DNA from: Shewanella sp. KX20019
Lineage (GTDB): Bacteria; Pseudomonadota; Gammaproteobacteria; Enterobacterales; Shewanellaceae
Direction: 5' to 3'
NCBI RefSeq assembly: GCF_016757755.1
Contig: NZ_CP068437.1
Span: 2,914,001 to 2,978,000, forward strand
DNA: 64,000 nucleotides
Part shown: in pieces, positions 46,317 through 55,051 of the stretch
Layout of the letters: every line of letters begins with the position of its first letter
Numbering within the stretch: the stretch's first letter is position 1
Notes under the pieces: model-generated
Told to the model about the DNA's origin: nothing
The model's database searches: none
The model's input: the letters and a program-made list of their open reading frames with translations, nothing else
Program-made: the position numbers and the translations under genes

Positions 46317-47813
46317 ATGAAAGAAGTTAAGTTTCGCTGGGTCGATAAATACCTTATCCATATGACGTTAAAATCAAAATTTACTGTTATGGCAGTTATT
46401 CCTATTTTCACTTTGATAGGTCTCACGCTCGTATTAACCAATCATTTCGATGAAAACCTGCAACAATCTCAGCTCACACAAGCCAAGCAATATAATCAAC
46501 AGATGAGTGATGCGCTGGATAAAGCCTATCAATTAGTTGCAGATGAAAATAAACAGCAGTTTTTAAGTGCTTTAAGCGGTGACATCAGCCTATATGATGA
46601 GGAAAAAGCTAGCCGTGATGTCCAAACATCAGCAAATCAGGGCGGCGGCTCCCAAGTACAAGGTAACAGCATCGAAAGTATAAGTCGTAGCAGTCAAAAC
46701 GGTTTGATCACCGTATCAAATGTTGCAGTAAATCAAGAAAGCACCAATGAATATTTTGTCTACGGTACGCTTATCGGACTTATCTTGATAATTTGGGTCA
46801 CTGGTTACTACATATCTACCTTTGTTGGTGGCGCACTGTTCACCAACGTAATGGCATTGAAGAAAGCCGCTGATGGTGACTTAACAGGCCGATTAAACTT
46901 TTTTGAAGTCAAAGACGAATTTAGTATCTTGGCTATCAGCATTGACACCTTGGTTGAAAGGCAGCATAAGCTTGTCACTCAAATGACCAATGCCAGCACG
47001 CAGATCCGTAATGTCGTGCAAGCCTTTAGAGATACTGCCCAAGAGGGCCAATCACTTGCTATGAACCAAAGGCAACATCTAGATTCACTGGCAACCGCAA
47101 TGGAAGAGATGACCGCAGCGGTAAAAGAGGTAGCCCGTAATGCAGAGCAGTCGTCTATAGAGACACAAGAGGCTAATAACCAGGTTGATGCAGGCTCTAG
47201 AGACATCGCAGTGACTGTGGATGCTATTGGTGGGCTCAGTAATGAAATAGCACAAGCATCTGATGCCGTTAATAACCTAAACGAAAACGCGGCTAAGATT
47301 GATGAGGTGGTCACCACGATTAATGCCATATCAGAGCAAACTAACCTACTCGCATTAAATGCTGCGATAGAAGCAGCGAGAGCCGGCGAACAAGGACGAG
47401 GCTTTGCCGTTGTCGCTGATGAAGTGAGAACACTTGCAGGACGTACTCAAGCGGCAACGGTTGAGATAAAATCGATGATCGAGGCGTTGCAAGCGGGTTC
47501 AAGAAACTTAAAGCATGTGATGAGCCGGACGGTCGAAAAGGCAGAGGAAGGCAAAAAACATGTTATAGATACTGGTGAAGATCTACAAAGTATTGCGCAT
47601 CACAGTGCTAAGGTCTACGAAATGAGCACATTAATTGCAACATCAGCCGATGAACAATCAGCCGTTGCCAATGAAATCGCAACCAACTTAATGGAGATCC
47701 GCAATCAATCCCATGATGTTGAACAATCTGCTAATCAGTCTGTTTCAGGTTGCGATGAACTGCACGCAACAGCGGAACAACTTGATACATTATTGATAGG
47801 GCTAAAAATCTAG
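46317..47813 (+). CDS. Methyl-accepting chemotaxis protein
   Basis: TM1 near residues 24-43, a short periplasmic segment of about 100 residues (Gln/Ser-rich, no recognisable sensor fold), TM2 near 143-165, HAMP-like linker (MALKKAADGDLTGRLNFFEVKDEFSILA), then the helical signalling hairpin with the tip ISEQTNLLALNAAIEAARAGEQGRGFAVVADEVRTLA. The methylation helices carry Glu/Gln-rich patches. No CheR-binding pentapeptide. Divergent from pheS, with its own terminator after it. Ligand unknown; the small sensor part suggests a simple four-helix or indirect input. Confidence 0.92.
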   Translation: MKEVKFRWVDKYLIHMTLKSKFTVMAVIPIFTLIGLTLVLTNHFDENLQQSQLTQAKQYNQQMSDALDKAYQLVADENKQQFLSALSGDISLYDEEKASRDVQTSANQGGGSQVQGNSIESISRSSQNGLITVSNVAVNQESTNEYFVYGTLIGLILIIWVTGYYISTFVGGALFTNVMALKKAADGDLTGRLNFFEVKDEFSILAISIDTLVERQHKLVTQMTNASTQIRNVVQAFRDTAQEGQSLAMNQRQHLDSLATAMEEMTAAVKEVARNAEQSSIETQEANNQVDAGSRDIAVTVDAIGGLSNEIAQASDAVNNLNENAAKIDEVVTTINAISEQTNLLALNAAIEAARAGEQGRGFAVVADEVRTLAGRTQAATVEIKSMIEALQAGSRNLKHVMSRTVEKAEEGKKHVIDTGEDLQSIAHHSAKVYEMSTLIATSADEQSAVANEIATNLMEIRNQSHDVEQSANQSVSGCDELHATAEQLDTLLIGLKI

Positions 47814-47831
47814 TTTCTTCCGCCAACATTG

Positions 47832-47862
47832 AAAAGGGTAGTACTTTAGTACTAGCCTTTTT
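47832..47862 (+). terminator. Intrinsic terminator after the chemotaxis receptor
   Basis: AAAAGG...TAGTACT pairs with AGTACTA...CCTTTT, with small bulges, then T. It lies about 20 bases after the stop codon. Confidence 0.75.
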
Positions 47863-48013
47863 GTGTCACTACCCAAATAATTACAATCCAAACCGCGCAT
47901 TATTTACATTAATCTAACAAGGATTGTATACTCGTTTTATCGTTTCAATTTTATCCTTAAACAGTATGGATGCTAGTTAAGGACGCAACTCACTATTTGA
48001 GCGTAACTTTAGC

Positions 48014-50623
48014 ATGCATAATCGTAAGAACCGCCTCCCTAAATTTACGGACTGGCGTAAAAGTTTACCGATGAAGTTCATGCTCATCCAGCTTGCTGTG
48101 GCTGCAATAATCATCTTAGCCAGTGTATGGTTTCTTAAGTCTATCGAAATTAATCGACTTATTGATAACCAACAAACATTGAATATTAATGTCGGTAAAG
48201 CAATTACCGCGACGTTACAGCAAAAAACGAATCGAATTGAAAATTTGGCTGTATCAATCAGTGCACTTGGTGAGCTTTATCAGCACAGCCCTACTCTTTT
48301 AAACGAAAGTATCCCTGCGTTACTCGATCTGTTAGGCCAAGAAGAGGTCATTCTTGGCGGTGGAGTTTGGCCCGAACCCAAAGCATTTAACAAAGAAAAG
48401 CGTAAAGACAGCCACTTTTGGGCTCGTAATAAAGGCGGGGAACTGCTTAAGATTGATGATTATAACCAAGACGACAACCCTGATTACTATAAAGAAAACT
48501 GGTATATTCCAGCAAAATATTACCCTGCAGATACCACTTATTGGTCTAAATCCTATATAGACCCTTTTACACAAGATCCCATGATTACAGCCTCTGTGCC
48601 AATGTGGTCACATCACGAATTTATAGGTGTTTCTACCGTCGATATAGCACTGTCGAGTCTTGATGATTTTTTCAGAACGGCGCTATCTGGACAGCGTGGT
48701 TATGTATTTGCGTTAGATCAGCAAAATAGGTTGCTGTCATTCCCCAGCATAGACGCAGATGTTACTGCAGAGGGTGAGCTAAAACGTTTATTTCAACCTT
48801 TTGCAAGATTCACAGAGCAACATGAGTCATTCAAACCACTGCAAATCCAATTAGATAAAATTGATGCCAAATTTATTAATCAGGCAAATATAGATAGAGC
48901 CTACACCACAGAGCAGCTTAAAAATGTTACTGCTAATATCCCGGTTCACGAACGTGCCAAATTAACCGCCTTGATCAACCAAAATGCAAAAAGCAAACTG
49001 CAAAGCGTTCAATTATTAGCCAGCGTTGAACTCGACAATGATCCACAACTGCAAGAGCCTGTTATTGTCACCGTTTTCCTAATGCCTGGTACCTATTGGA
49101 AAATTGTCCTAGTAACACCATTAACAGCGATAGAAAGCAGTGCTAAGTCAATTGCCAGCTCCGTAGGCCTTTATTTAGTTGGCATCCAAATTATTGCACT
49201 AATATTGTTATTTATTTTGCAAAATAAGCTGTTTATTAACCCTATTAGTCGAATGGTAAATGCCCTAAACAACAGTAACCCAGCATTGATTGAGCTTGAA
49301 AGCAACAATCGCAAAGACGAAATTGGCATGCTCGCTAAAGCTTTCAGTTCCCGAACACATCAGTTAGAGATAGCACTGGCCAGCTTAGATGCCACCAACC
49401 TTGCTTTAGAAAAGCAGCTAGAAGTGCAACAACTTGCACAGGCCGAGCTCAAAGAGAGCAAAGAGCATCTTAATTTGATATTGAACTCTGCACACAACTT
49501 AATATTCATTAAGAATATAGCGGGTGAACTAACACTGGTGAACGATCTATTCTGCCGTACAGTTGCACTAAATCGAGATGATATAATTGGTGTAAGAGAC
49601 CATTTGATTTTGCCTAGAGATGTTGCCAAGATAAATAGCGACAACGACAAGCTAGTGATAACGCAAAAACAGGAACTCAGTTATGAGCAAACCTTCCCAA
49701 GTGAAGGTGCTCTTCACACTTACTTGGTCACAAAGTTCCCAATTCTTAATCATCAGCATGAAGTTACATCTGTAGGTACCATCGCATTTGATATTAGTGA
49801 AACCAAGAATCTGGAGCTTAAAAATAAGGCCCAGTTTGAGATCCTAAGGCAAGAAAAGTCCAAAAATATCCGTTTCATTGAGAAGTTAGAAGAGACTAAT
49901 AAACGACTTCAACATGAAACAGTACAAGCGCGGATCCAATCAAATAAAGAGTTTAATTACGAAAAGGTTAAATTAGATAATCAAGCACTATACCCTACTC
50001 TAGTCGCCAATCTTGTAAGGCCAATATTTAGACAGCAAGATGAGCTAGCGGCGAATGCTTATCGTTTATCGAATGGTACGCTTAATGCTGCAGACTTTGG
50101 TGTAGAACTCACAGAGCAAACCGAGCGATTAAGACACTTAGAATATTTACTATCAGCACAAGACTATGGTGCTAAACCAATTGATTTAGTGCAGCTATTA
50201 GAGCACACAGTTGCGCTGCTAAAGCCTAAATTCGTCGATTCAAGCGTCAATATAGAGATCCAAAGTGATGACCGACTTATCGTCGACGGGATCCACTGGC
50301 ACTTTTTAATCCTGTTCTATAGACTCATTAACAATACGTTAACAGATGCATTTAGACCTACTCAAGCTAACAAAAGCATTAAACTTATTTTGGCGAAACA
50401 GAAAAATGAACTTGTCATAACCCTCTATGATAATGGTAAAGGGTTTACCCCGAACCAGTTGGATCCATTACAGCAGCAGATGGCTGAAAATGAAATTCAC
50501 GGCACTATCACAACATTATCGGTGTGGTTGCAAAGTGAGTTTGGCGGTAAAGTACAAATAAGAAGCTTGCAGGCAGAAGCTCAATATAAAACACAAATTA
50601 GTTGCTCTTTATCACTGACATAA
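48014..50623 (+). CDS. Cache-HAMP-PAS sensor with degenerate histidine kinase core
   Basis: TM1 about 21-42, a large periplasmic dCache domain to about 370 (VILGGGVWPEPKAFNKE, FWARNKGG, TASVPMWSHHEFIGVSTVDIAL), TM2 about 382-404, HAMP, coiled coil, PAS (about 481-596, ILNSAHNLIFIKNIAGEL...FDISETK), coiled coil, and a HATPase-like end with N-box NNTLTDAF (about 773) and DNGKGF (about 806). The H-box His is not found: the equivalent of SHELRTP appears to be ANLVRPI near residue 668. No receiver domain. It may be a kinase-dead regulator or a phosphatase. ATP site lacks a second Gly motif of the usual GTGLG form. Confidence 0.82.
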   Translation: MHNRKNRLPKFTDWRKSLPMKFMLIQLAVAAIIILASVWFLKSIEINRLIDNQQTLNINVGKAITATLQQKTNRIENLAVSISALGELYQHSPTLLNESIPALLDLLGQEEVILGGGVWPEPKAFNKEKRKDSHFWARNKGGELLKIDDYNQDDNPDYYKENWYIPAKYYPADTTYWSKSYIDPFTQDPMITASVPMWSHHEFIGVSTVDIALSSLDDFFRTALSGQRGYVFALDQQNRLLSFPSIDADVTAEGELKRLFQPFARFTEQHESFKPLQIQLDKIDAKFINQANIDRAYTTEQLKNVTANIPVHERAKLTALINQNAKSKLQSVQLLASVELDNDPQLQEPVIVTVFLMPGTYWKIVLVTPLTAIESSAKSIASSVGLYLVGIQIIALILLFILQNKLFINPISRMVNALNNSNPALIELESNNRKDEIGMLAKAFSSRTHQLEIALASLDATNLALEKQLEVQQLAQAELKESKEHLNLILNSAHNLIFIKNIAGELTLVNDLFCRTVALNRDDIIGVRDHLILPRDVAKINSDNDKLVITQKQELSYEQTFPSEGALHTYLVTKFPILNHQHEVTSVGTIAFDISETKNLELKNKAQFEILRQEKSKNIRFIEKLEETNKRLQHETVQARIQSNKEFNYEKVKLDNQALYPTLVANLVRPIFRQQDELAANAYRLSNGTLNAADFGVELTEQTERLRHLEYLLSAQDYGAKPIDLVQLLEHTVALLKPKFVDSSVNIEIQSDDRLIVDGIHWHFLILFYRLINNTLTDAFRPTQANKSIKLILAKQKNELVITLYDNGKGFTPNQLDPLQQQMAENEIHGTITTLSVWLQSEFGGKVQIRSLQAEAQYKTQISCSLSLT

Positions 50624-50649
50624 AAAAGCACTCATCTGAGTGCTTTTTT
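50622..50649. terminator. Bidirectional intrinsic terminator
   Basis: A 13-bp stem (50622-50634 with 50637-50649), two-base gap at the loop (so a four-base loop in practice), with A and T runs. It ends the sensor gene (its stop codon is the first arm) and the convergent duplicated protease gene. Confidence 0.9.
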
Positions 50650-50673
50650 ACCGTTAAAAGAACGTCAATCGAA

Positions 50674-51549
50674 CTACATTGAAACATCCACAATATAATG
50701 ACCTTGTAGCCAATTTCGGCCAATGAGTAGCTTGTAGGTCATTTTACTTCTGTCTCGCAGATTGACTTTTACTTTATACTCTTCACCTAACTCGCCAATG
50801 TTCAGTTCGACCATGTAGCGTGTTTCGCTACCTTGAGCATTACGAATAAGTGAGGTTTCTACGATGCGAGATGTTACAACCTTAGATTCACCCTTTTCGT
50901 TCTCGGTGGTAAATTGAATCACCTTGCCGACATTTTTATTCATGTCAGTCTGTTCATTTTCAATTTTAAAATCTACAGCATGTAGTGAGTTTTCCACTGC
51001 GCCGGTATCAATACGCGTTTTAAACATCATAGCGGTTTCAACGATGCTAATGGGGGCTGTCGGGCCAATATACTTTTTGTCAGAGACATCCACGACATAA
51101 CGTCCTTTAAGCCAGTTTCGTCCTATTAGCAGCTTATAATCCATATGACTGCGGTCACGTAAATTGACTCTTACAGTTCGCTCCTTGCCTTTAAAGCCAA
51201 CATCAAGCTCTACCATATAACGCGTTTCAGAACCTTGGGAGTTACTCACCGTCGATGTTTTAACAATCTTAGCTTTTATGCGTTTAGACTCACCCGCGGC
51301 ATTTTCAGTGGTGAAAGACAACATTTTACCAATGTTGTCTTTCATCTCTTTAGCATTTCCACCTTCGACTTTAAGATCGACTGCATGTAGAGAGGTATTT
51401 ACCGCCCCAGTGTCTATACGCGCGACATAGGGTAAATCAGCATGTGCTACAAACATATTTGCCGTAGAGCCAATAACCGCTTTGTCATTGGCCTGTACAG
51501 ATAATGACGTCATTAAGGTCAACAGGCACCATCCTATTTTTTTTAGCAT
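50674..51549 (-). CDS. Secreted protein with two tandem retropepsin-like domains (RimB/ATP-dependent Zn protease family)
   Basis: Signal peptide of about 20 residues (SVQA-N), then two copies of the same domain of about 135 residues. Copy 1 (22-156): D46-T-G-A, SLHAVDLK, FTTEN, GSETRYMVEL, VRVNLRDRS, LLIGRNWL. Copy 2 (157-291): D181-T-G-A, SLHAVDFK, FTTEN, GSETRYMVEL, VKVNLRDRS, LLIGRNWL. DTGA is an aspartic-protease active site and the family (Pfam05618, once called ATP-dependent zinc protease) is usually single-domain. Both catalytic Asp are present, so this could fold as a pepsin-like pseudo-dimer. Envelope location; substrate unknown. AGGAA six bases before ATG. Confidence 0.85.
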   Translation of the reverse strand: MLKKIGWCLLTLMTSLSVQANDKAVIGSTANMFVAHADLPYVARIDTGAVNTSLHAVDLKVEGGNAKEMKDNIGKMLSFTTENAAGESKRIKAKIVKTSTVSNSQGSETRYMVELDVGFKGKERTVRVNLRDRSHMDYKLLIGRNWLKGRYVVDVSDKKYIGPTAPISIVETAMMFKTRIDTGAVENSLHAVDFKIENEQTDMNKNVGKVIQFTTENEKGESKVVTSRIVETSLIRNAQGSETRYMVELNIGELGEEYKVKVNLRDRSKMTYKLLIGRNWLQGHYIVDVSM

Positions 51550-51761
51550 TGCGATTCCTAAAAGTAGTTAAGTCAATTTATTGCTGGTTCAACGTTATCA
51601 TAGCAAGAAACTTTGCCGTTTGACGCCAAGCTGTGCTGGCAATTAAGTGAGCCTCTCAGATTTACACTTCAACCACTGAAAATTTTTATCTGTTGTAGGC
51701 CAACTAAATAAATTTAGCAGCTTAAACCTGACGTTAAGTTGAACAAGGGGTCTAAAACAAG

Positions 51762-52055
51762 TTATAAGAAATGAAGAACAAATAGAGCAAACAATATCGC
51801 TGAACAAACGCAATGGCATACATACCATCGCTTTTGAAAACTCTCTTTATAAAGCTTAACGTTTCGATAAAGTTGCACCCCTAGCCAAACAAGGATAAAT
51901 GGCACAAAAGGGAGAGAGATAACCAACGGGAAAAAGCCCCAGCCGAAGTCAAATGCATTCTGGCTAAACAGGCGTAGAAAAAACCAAAAAACAAGCAAGC
52001 AAAAATAAACTATTAAATGTTGTCCATTAATAGACCGCTTTAGATTTTCTAGCAT
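51762..52055 (-). CDS. Small membrane protein (97 aa)
   Basis: Unrecognised. Three hydrophobic segments: about 15-30, 35-57 and 79-97 with a basic loop (YRNVKLYKESFQKR) between the last two, and a very aromatic content. Start ATG 52055 has AGGGA five bases upstream; the frame opens six codons earlier. Single minus-strand gene between the duplicated protease and a DUF3802-like gene; no terminator seen. Confidence 0.6.
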   Translation of the reverse strand: MLENLKRSINGQHLIVYFCLLVFWFFLRLFSQNAFDFGWGFFPLVISLPFVPFILVWLGVQLYRNVKLYKESFQKRWYVCHCVCSAILFALFVLHFL

Positions 52056-52154
52056 TGAATTCCCTATATCCATAACTGAACATTAGGCCTTATTGAAACG
52101 AGCAACAAGGACAAATACAGAGAATTCTGTAACTAAATATAAAATTACTCGCCA

Positions 52155-52508
52155 CTAAGCAGCCATGAGTTTAGCAATCTCTTGGTCAAACAAATTCTTG
52201 ATCAAACATGAAAACTCAGTAATAAACAGTGTCTGCTCAGCAGTCGCCTTATGAGTCGCGACTCTTGCAAGGATCTCCTCTAGATCATACACAATCGAAT
52301 CAACTTCTCTAATGACGATGTTTCGCTGAGTAAATGTCAAAGAGGGGTTTTGGCCGCAAACCATGATAATTTGAGCAGCAAGTTGTTCTTCAAACAACTC
52401 CATGACAGAATCTTCTGCGGCAGATTGTTGTTGCGAGTTTTCAAATATACCTAAATGTTCAGTCAAATATTGAACTAGGTGCATATACCCGTCTTTATCG
52501 GTAACCAT
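52155..52508 (-). CDS. DUF3802-like protein (117 aa)
   Basis: Soluble, helical, acidic. The start MVTDKDGYMHLVQYLTEHLGIFE and the blocks DSVMELFEEQLAAQIIMVCGQNPSL, FTQRNIVIREVDSIVYDLEEILA match my memory of DUF3802, a small family of Shewanella and Vibrio relatives of unknown role. ATG 52508 preferred, as GGATGGG sits just upstream; the longer frame to 52535 lacks a site. No function inferred. Confidence 0.65.
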   Translation of the reverse strand: MVTDKDGYMHLVQYLTEHLGIFENSQQQSAAEDSVMELFEEQLAAQIIMVCGQNPSLTFTQRNIVIREVDSIVYDLEEILARVATHKATAEQTLFITEFSCLIKNLFDQEIAKLMAA

Positions 52509-52540
52509 ATCCCATCCGAAATCTGCAAAGTGCATCGATG

Positions 52541-52565
52541 ATAAAGCGGCTCAAAAGGAGCCGCT
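52541..52565 (-). terminator. Terminator-like hairpin after the YceI gene
   Basis: AGCGGCTC pairs with GAGCCGCT around a five-base loop (52545-52565). On the minus strand it is followed by TTTAT, a short T run. It lies about 60 bases after the yceI-like stop. Confidence 0.5.
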
Positions 52566-52623
52566 AAAAATCTTTTGGATAAGAATCTTATCTGAGTTTA
52601 AAGTGAAATGATATCGACTAACG

Positions 52624-53199
52624 CTATTTCTTAAGCATCAAAATAAAGGATACCGGTACCGCTTTACTAATTGCCGACAAACCCGCAATTTCGCGCAATT
52701 TGTCTACACCTCGGGTTAGCCCAAAACTATCTGAGTTCACAATCACAGGCATAACACTGGCGACGAATAAATGAGTATCTGAAAGCCTAGCTATACTCAC
52801 CGTAAAGGGCAGATTCACTTTTTTACCGTGTAAGTCCACAACCCCTTCTATGGTCGCGACTTTCATTTCCCCTACATTAATACTGCTGAGCAGCTTAGTA
52901 TCCACTTTGGCTGTCAATGTCAGCTTGGGGTACTTATCAACTTCAAACAACAGCGACCCCATGCGTTCATCTCTTATTTCTACACTGGTATCTACGCTCG
53001 CAAGAGAAACGCTTAACTCAAAATCACCCTTATCATTGAGCGTTCCGGCTATATTTTTGAAGTGGTGAACTTCAGCAATATCACCTTTTTTCACCGAAAT
53101 GAAATTTACGTTTGATTCATCATTTGTGACTTTCCAGCTTGCTGCTGAGGTGACAAACGACAACGGAATAAGTAGTAATCCAATAATGACATTTTTCAT
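52624..53199 (-). CDS. YceI family periplasmic protein
   Basis: Lipocalin-like beta-barrel of the YceI family, which binds isoprenoid or other amphipathic ligands. Signal peptide about 20 residues (VTSA-A), WKVTNDESNVNFISVKKGDIAEVHHF at the start, the MDTSVEIRDERMGSLLFEVDKYPKLTLTA block, and VDLHGKKVNLPFTVSIARL with a late SDSFGLTRGVDKLREIAG. 191 aa, normal. GAGGGAGCT is close before the ATG. Single gene; ligand unknown. Confidence 0.92.
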   Translation of the reverse strand: MKNVIIGLLLIPLSFVTSAASWKVTNDESNVNFISVKKGDIAEVHHFKNIAGTLNDKGDFELSVSLASVDTSVEIRDERMGSLLFEVDKYPKLTLTAKVDTKLLSSINVGEMKVATIEGVVDLHGKKVNLPFTVSIARLSDTHLFVASVMPVIVNSDSFGLTRGVDKLREIAGLSAISKAVPVSFILMLKK

Positions 53200-53345
53200 A
53201 ATAGCTCCCTCTAGACAAAATAGTTATAGGTATCAATATGCAACACTATGGCAATCGCTAATTTAGCATAACCTCTTACACTACACAGTACATTCTATTT
53301 TCACAGTATGAGATTATTTTAGTACACGGGGAGTTTTTACCTACT

Positions 53346-53381
53346 TAAAAAGCAAAAATGCCACTTAATAAAGTGGCATTT
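53346..53381 (-). terminator. Intrinsic terminator after pdxH
   Basis: An 11-bp stem (53356-53366 with 53371-53381) around AATA. On the minus strand it is followed by TTTTTGCTTTTT. Confidence 0.88.
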
Positions 53382-53395
53382 CTATTCACATACAG

Positions 53396-54037
53396 CTACG
53401 GAGCGAGCCTATCGTGTAGCCATTGGTCGTTTGATGATTTCACATAGATAAATCTGTCATGAAGCCTGTTCTCACCACCCTGCCAAAATTCAATGCTGGT
53501 TGGTTTAACGATGTAGCCTCCCCAAAATTTTGGCAAAGGAACGTCGCCCTTGGCAAACTTAGCCTTCATCTCTGCGAACTTTGATTCCAGTGCTTTCCTT
53601 GCAGAAATAGGGCTAGATTGCTTGGAAACCCACGCTGCTATTTGACTGTCTTTTGGTCGTGACATGAAGTATTTCAAGACTTCAGTCTTTGATAACGGCT
53701 CTGCGACCCCTGTGATCGCGACTTGCTTTTCTAACGTATGCCAAGGGAACAGCAAACTGACCTGCGAATTAAGAGCAATGTGCTGCGCTTTACGGCTCTC
53801 AAGATTGGTAAAAAATACAAAACCATCATTACCAAACCTTTTAAGTAATACAATCCGTTGAAACGGCTGGCCGCTTTCATCCACAGTGGCCACTGACATC
53901 GCCGTCGGATCTTTTATCTCTGAATCCTTGACTACTTCTAGCCAAGATGTAAAAAGTTCCATCGGATCATCAGGAACATTCTCGCTATGCATCTCTCCAA
54001 GAGAATATTCACGGCGGATATCGCTTAGCTCTGACAT
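53396..54037 (-). CDS. pdxH: Pyridoxamine 5'-phosphate oxidase PdxH
   Basis: FMN-dependent enzyme making pyridoxal 5'-phosphate from PNP or PMP. Markers: IRREYSLG, DPTAMSVATVDESGQPFQRIVLLK (FMN binding), FFTNLESRKAQH, VSLLFPWHTLEKQVAITG and the C-terminal IEFWQGGENRLHDRFIY...WLHDRLAP. 213 aa, standard. AAGGA eight bases before the ATG. Located 60 bases after speB on the same strand; PLP is the cofactor of speA nearby, though they may not be cotranscribed. Confidence 0.96.
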   Translation of the reverse strand: MSELSDIRREYSLGEMHSENVPDDPMELFTSWLEVVKDSEIKDPTAMSVATVDESGQPFQRIVLLKRFGNDGFVFFTNLESRKAQHIALNSQVSLLFPWHTLEKQVAITGVAEPLSKTEVLKYFMSRPKDSQIAAWVSKQSSPISARKALESKFAEMKAKFAKGDVPLPKFWGGYIVKPTSIEFWQGGENRLHDRFIYVKSSNDQWLHDRLAP

Positions 54038-54097
54038 CTATCAATCCTTTCATATTGCATGATAAAAGAGGTACTCCAGATAATTCATCGCTATAGT

Positions 54098-55027
54098 TTA
54101 CTTAACTTTGCCGTTAGAATCAGCCCAAACATGCAGTAATTCTAGCCCCAGCGTTGCACCAGCTAATGCGGTGATCTCTGCGCTGTCATACGCAGGCGCC
54201 ACTTCAACAACATCCATGCCGACAATGTTCATCCCATTCAAGCCACGAATGATCTTCATCGCTTTATCGCTCGTTAGTCCACCGCATACAGGTGTACCAG
54301 TGCCCGGCGCAAAAGCTGGATCTAAACAATCGATATCGAATGTGACATATAAAGGCATGTCACCAACTCTTTCTCGAATTTGTGCGACGATTTGAGCTGC
54401 ACTTTGATCGTTTGCTGCGGCGGCATCAATCACTTTGAAGAGATGATTTGACTGATCATACTCAGTTCTAATCCCAACTTGAATGGAGTGTTCAGCAGCA
54501 ATAATACCCTCCTTCGGTGCGTGATAAAACATGGTACCGTGGTCATATTTACTACCCTGACTATAGGTATCTGTATGTGCATCGAAATGCAGTAAAGCCA
54601 TTTTTCCATGTTTTTTATAGTGAGCACGTAATAGCGGTAAAGTAACGAAATGGTCACCACCGAAACTTAGTAGCGCTTTGCCAGACTCAACGATTGCTGT
54701 GGCAAAGTCTTCTACTCGCTTAGTAAAATCAGCAGAGTCACCACAGTCATAAACGAGATCACCGGCATCTACCACTTTAATGTGATCGCTTAGTTTAAAC
54801 TGCCATGGCCAACGCGACTCTTCCCACGCTAAGTTCACTGAGGCTTGACGGATTGCACCCGGTCCCATACGGCCGCCTGAACGTCCTGTGGTAGCCATAT
54901 CGAAAGGCAAACCTAACACGACAACATCTGCATCGCTCTCCAATGGCTTAAAGTCTAATGGCAATCTTAAATAGCCAAACGCATTTGAGTAAAGCGAATA
55001 ATCAGGTTTGTCTGCAATAGTGGTCAT
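54098..55027 (-). CDS. speB: Agmatinase SpeB
   Basis: Binuclear manganese ureohydrolase converting agmatine to putrescine and urea. Metal ligands visible in GGDHFVTLPLL, LLHFDAHTDTY and TFDIDCLDPAFAPGTGTP, with GRSGGRMGPGAIR near the N-terminus and EVAPAYDSAEITALAGA at the end. 309 aa. Third gene of speA - AdoMetDC - speB, starting 24 bases after the decarboxylase, so one putrescine/spermidine unit. Confidence 0.94.
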   Translation of the reverse strand: MTTIADKPDYSLYSNAFGYLRLPLDFKPLESDADVVVLGLPFDMATTGRSGGRMGPGAIRQASVNLAWEESRWPWQFKLSDHIKVVDAGDLVYDCGDSADFTKRVEDFATAIVESGKALLSFGGDHFVTLPLLRAHYKKHGKMALLHFDAHTDTYSQGSKYDHGTMFYHAPKEGIIAAEHSIQVGIRTEYDQSNHLFKVIDAAAANDQSAAQIVAQIRERVGDMPLYVTFDIDCLDPAFAPGTGTPVCGGLTSDKAMKIIRGLNGMNIVGMDVVEVAPAYDSAEITALAGATLGLELLHVWADSNGKVK

Positions 55028-55051
55028 AAAAGCTCCGTAAAAGGTCTACAT

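Noticed and set aside
51643..51828. 61-codon minus-strand frame after the duplicated protease
   Set aside because: Overlaps the better supported 97-aa membrane protein in another register and has no ribosome site.
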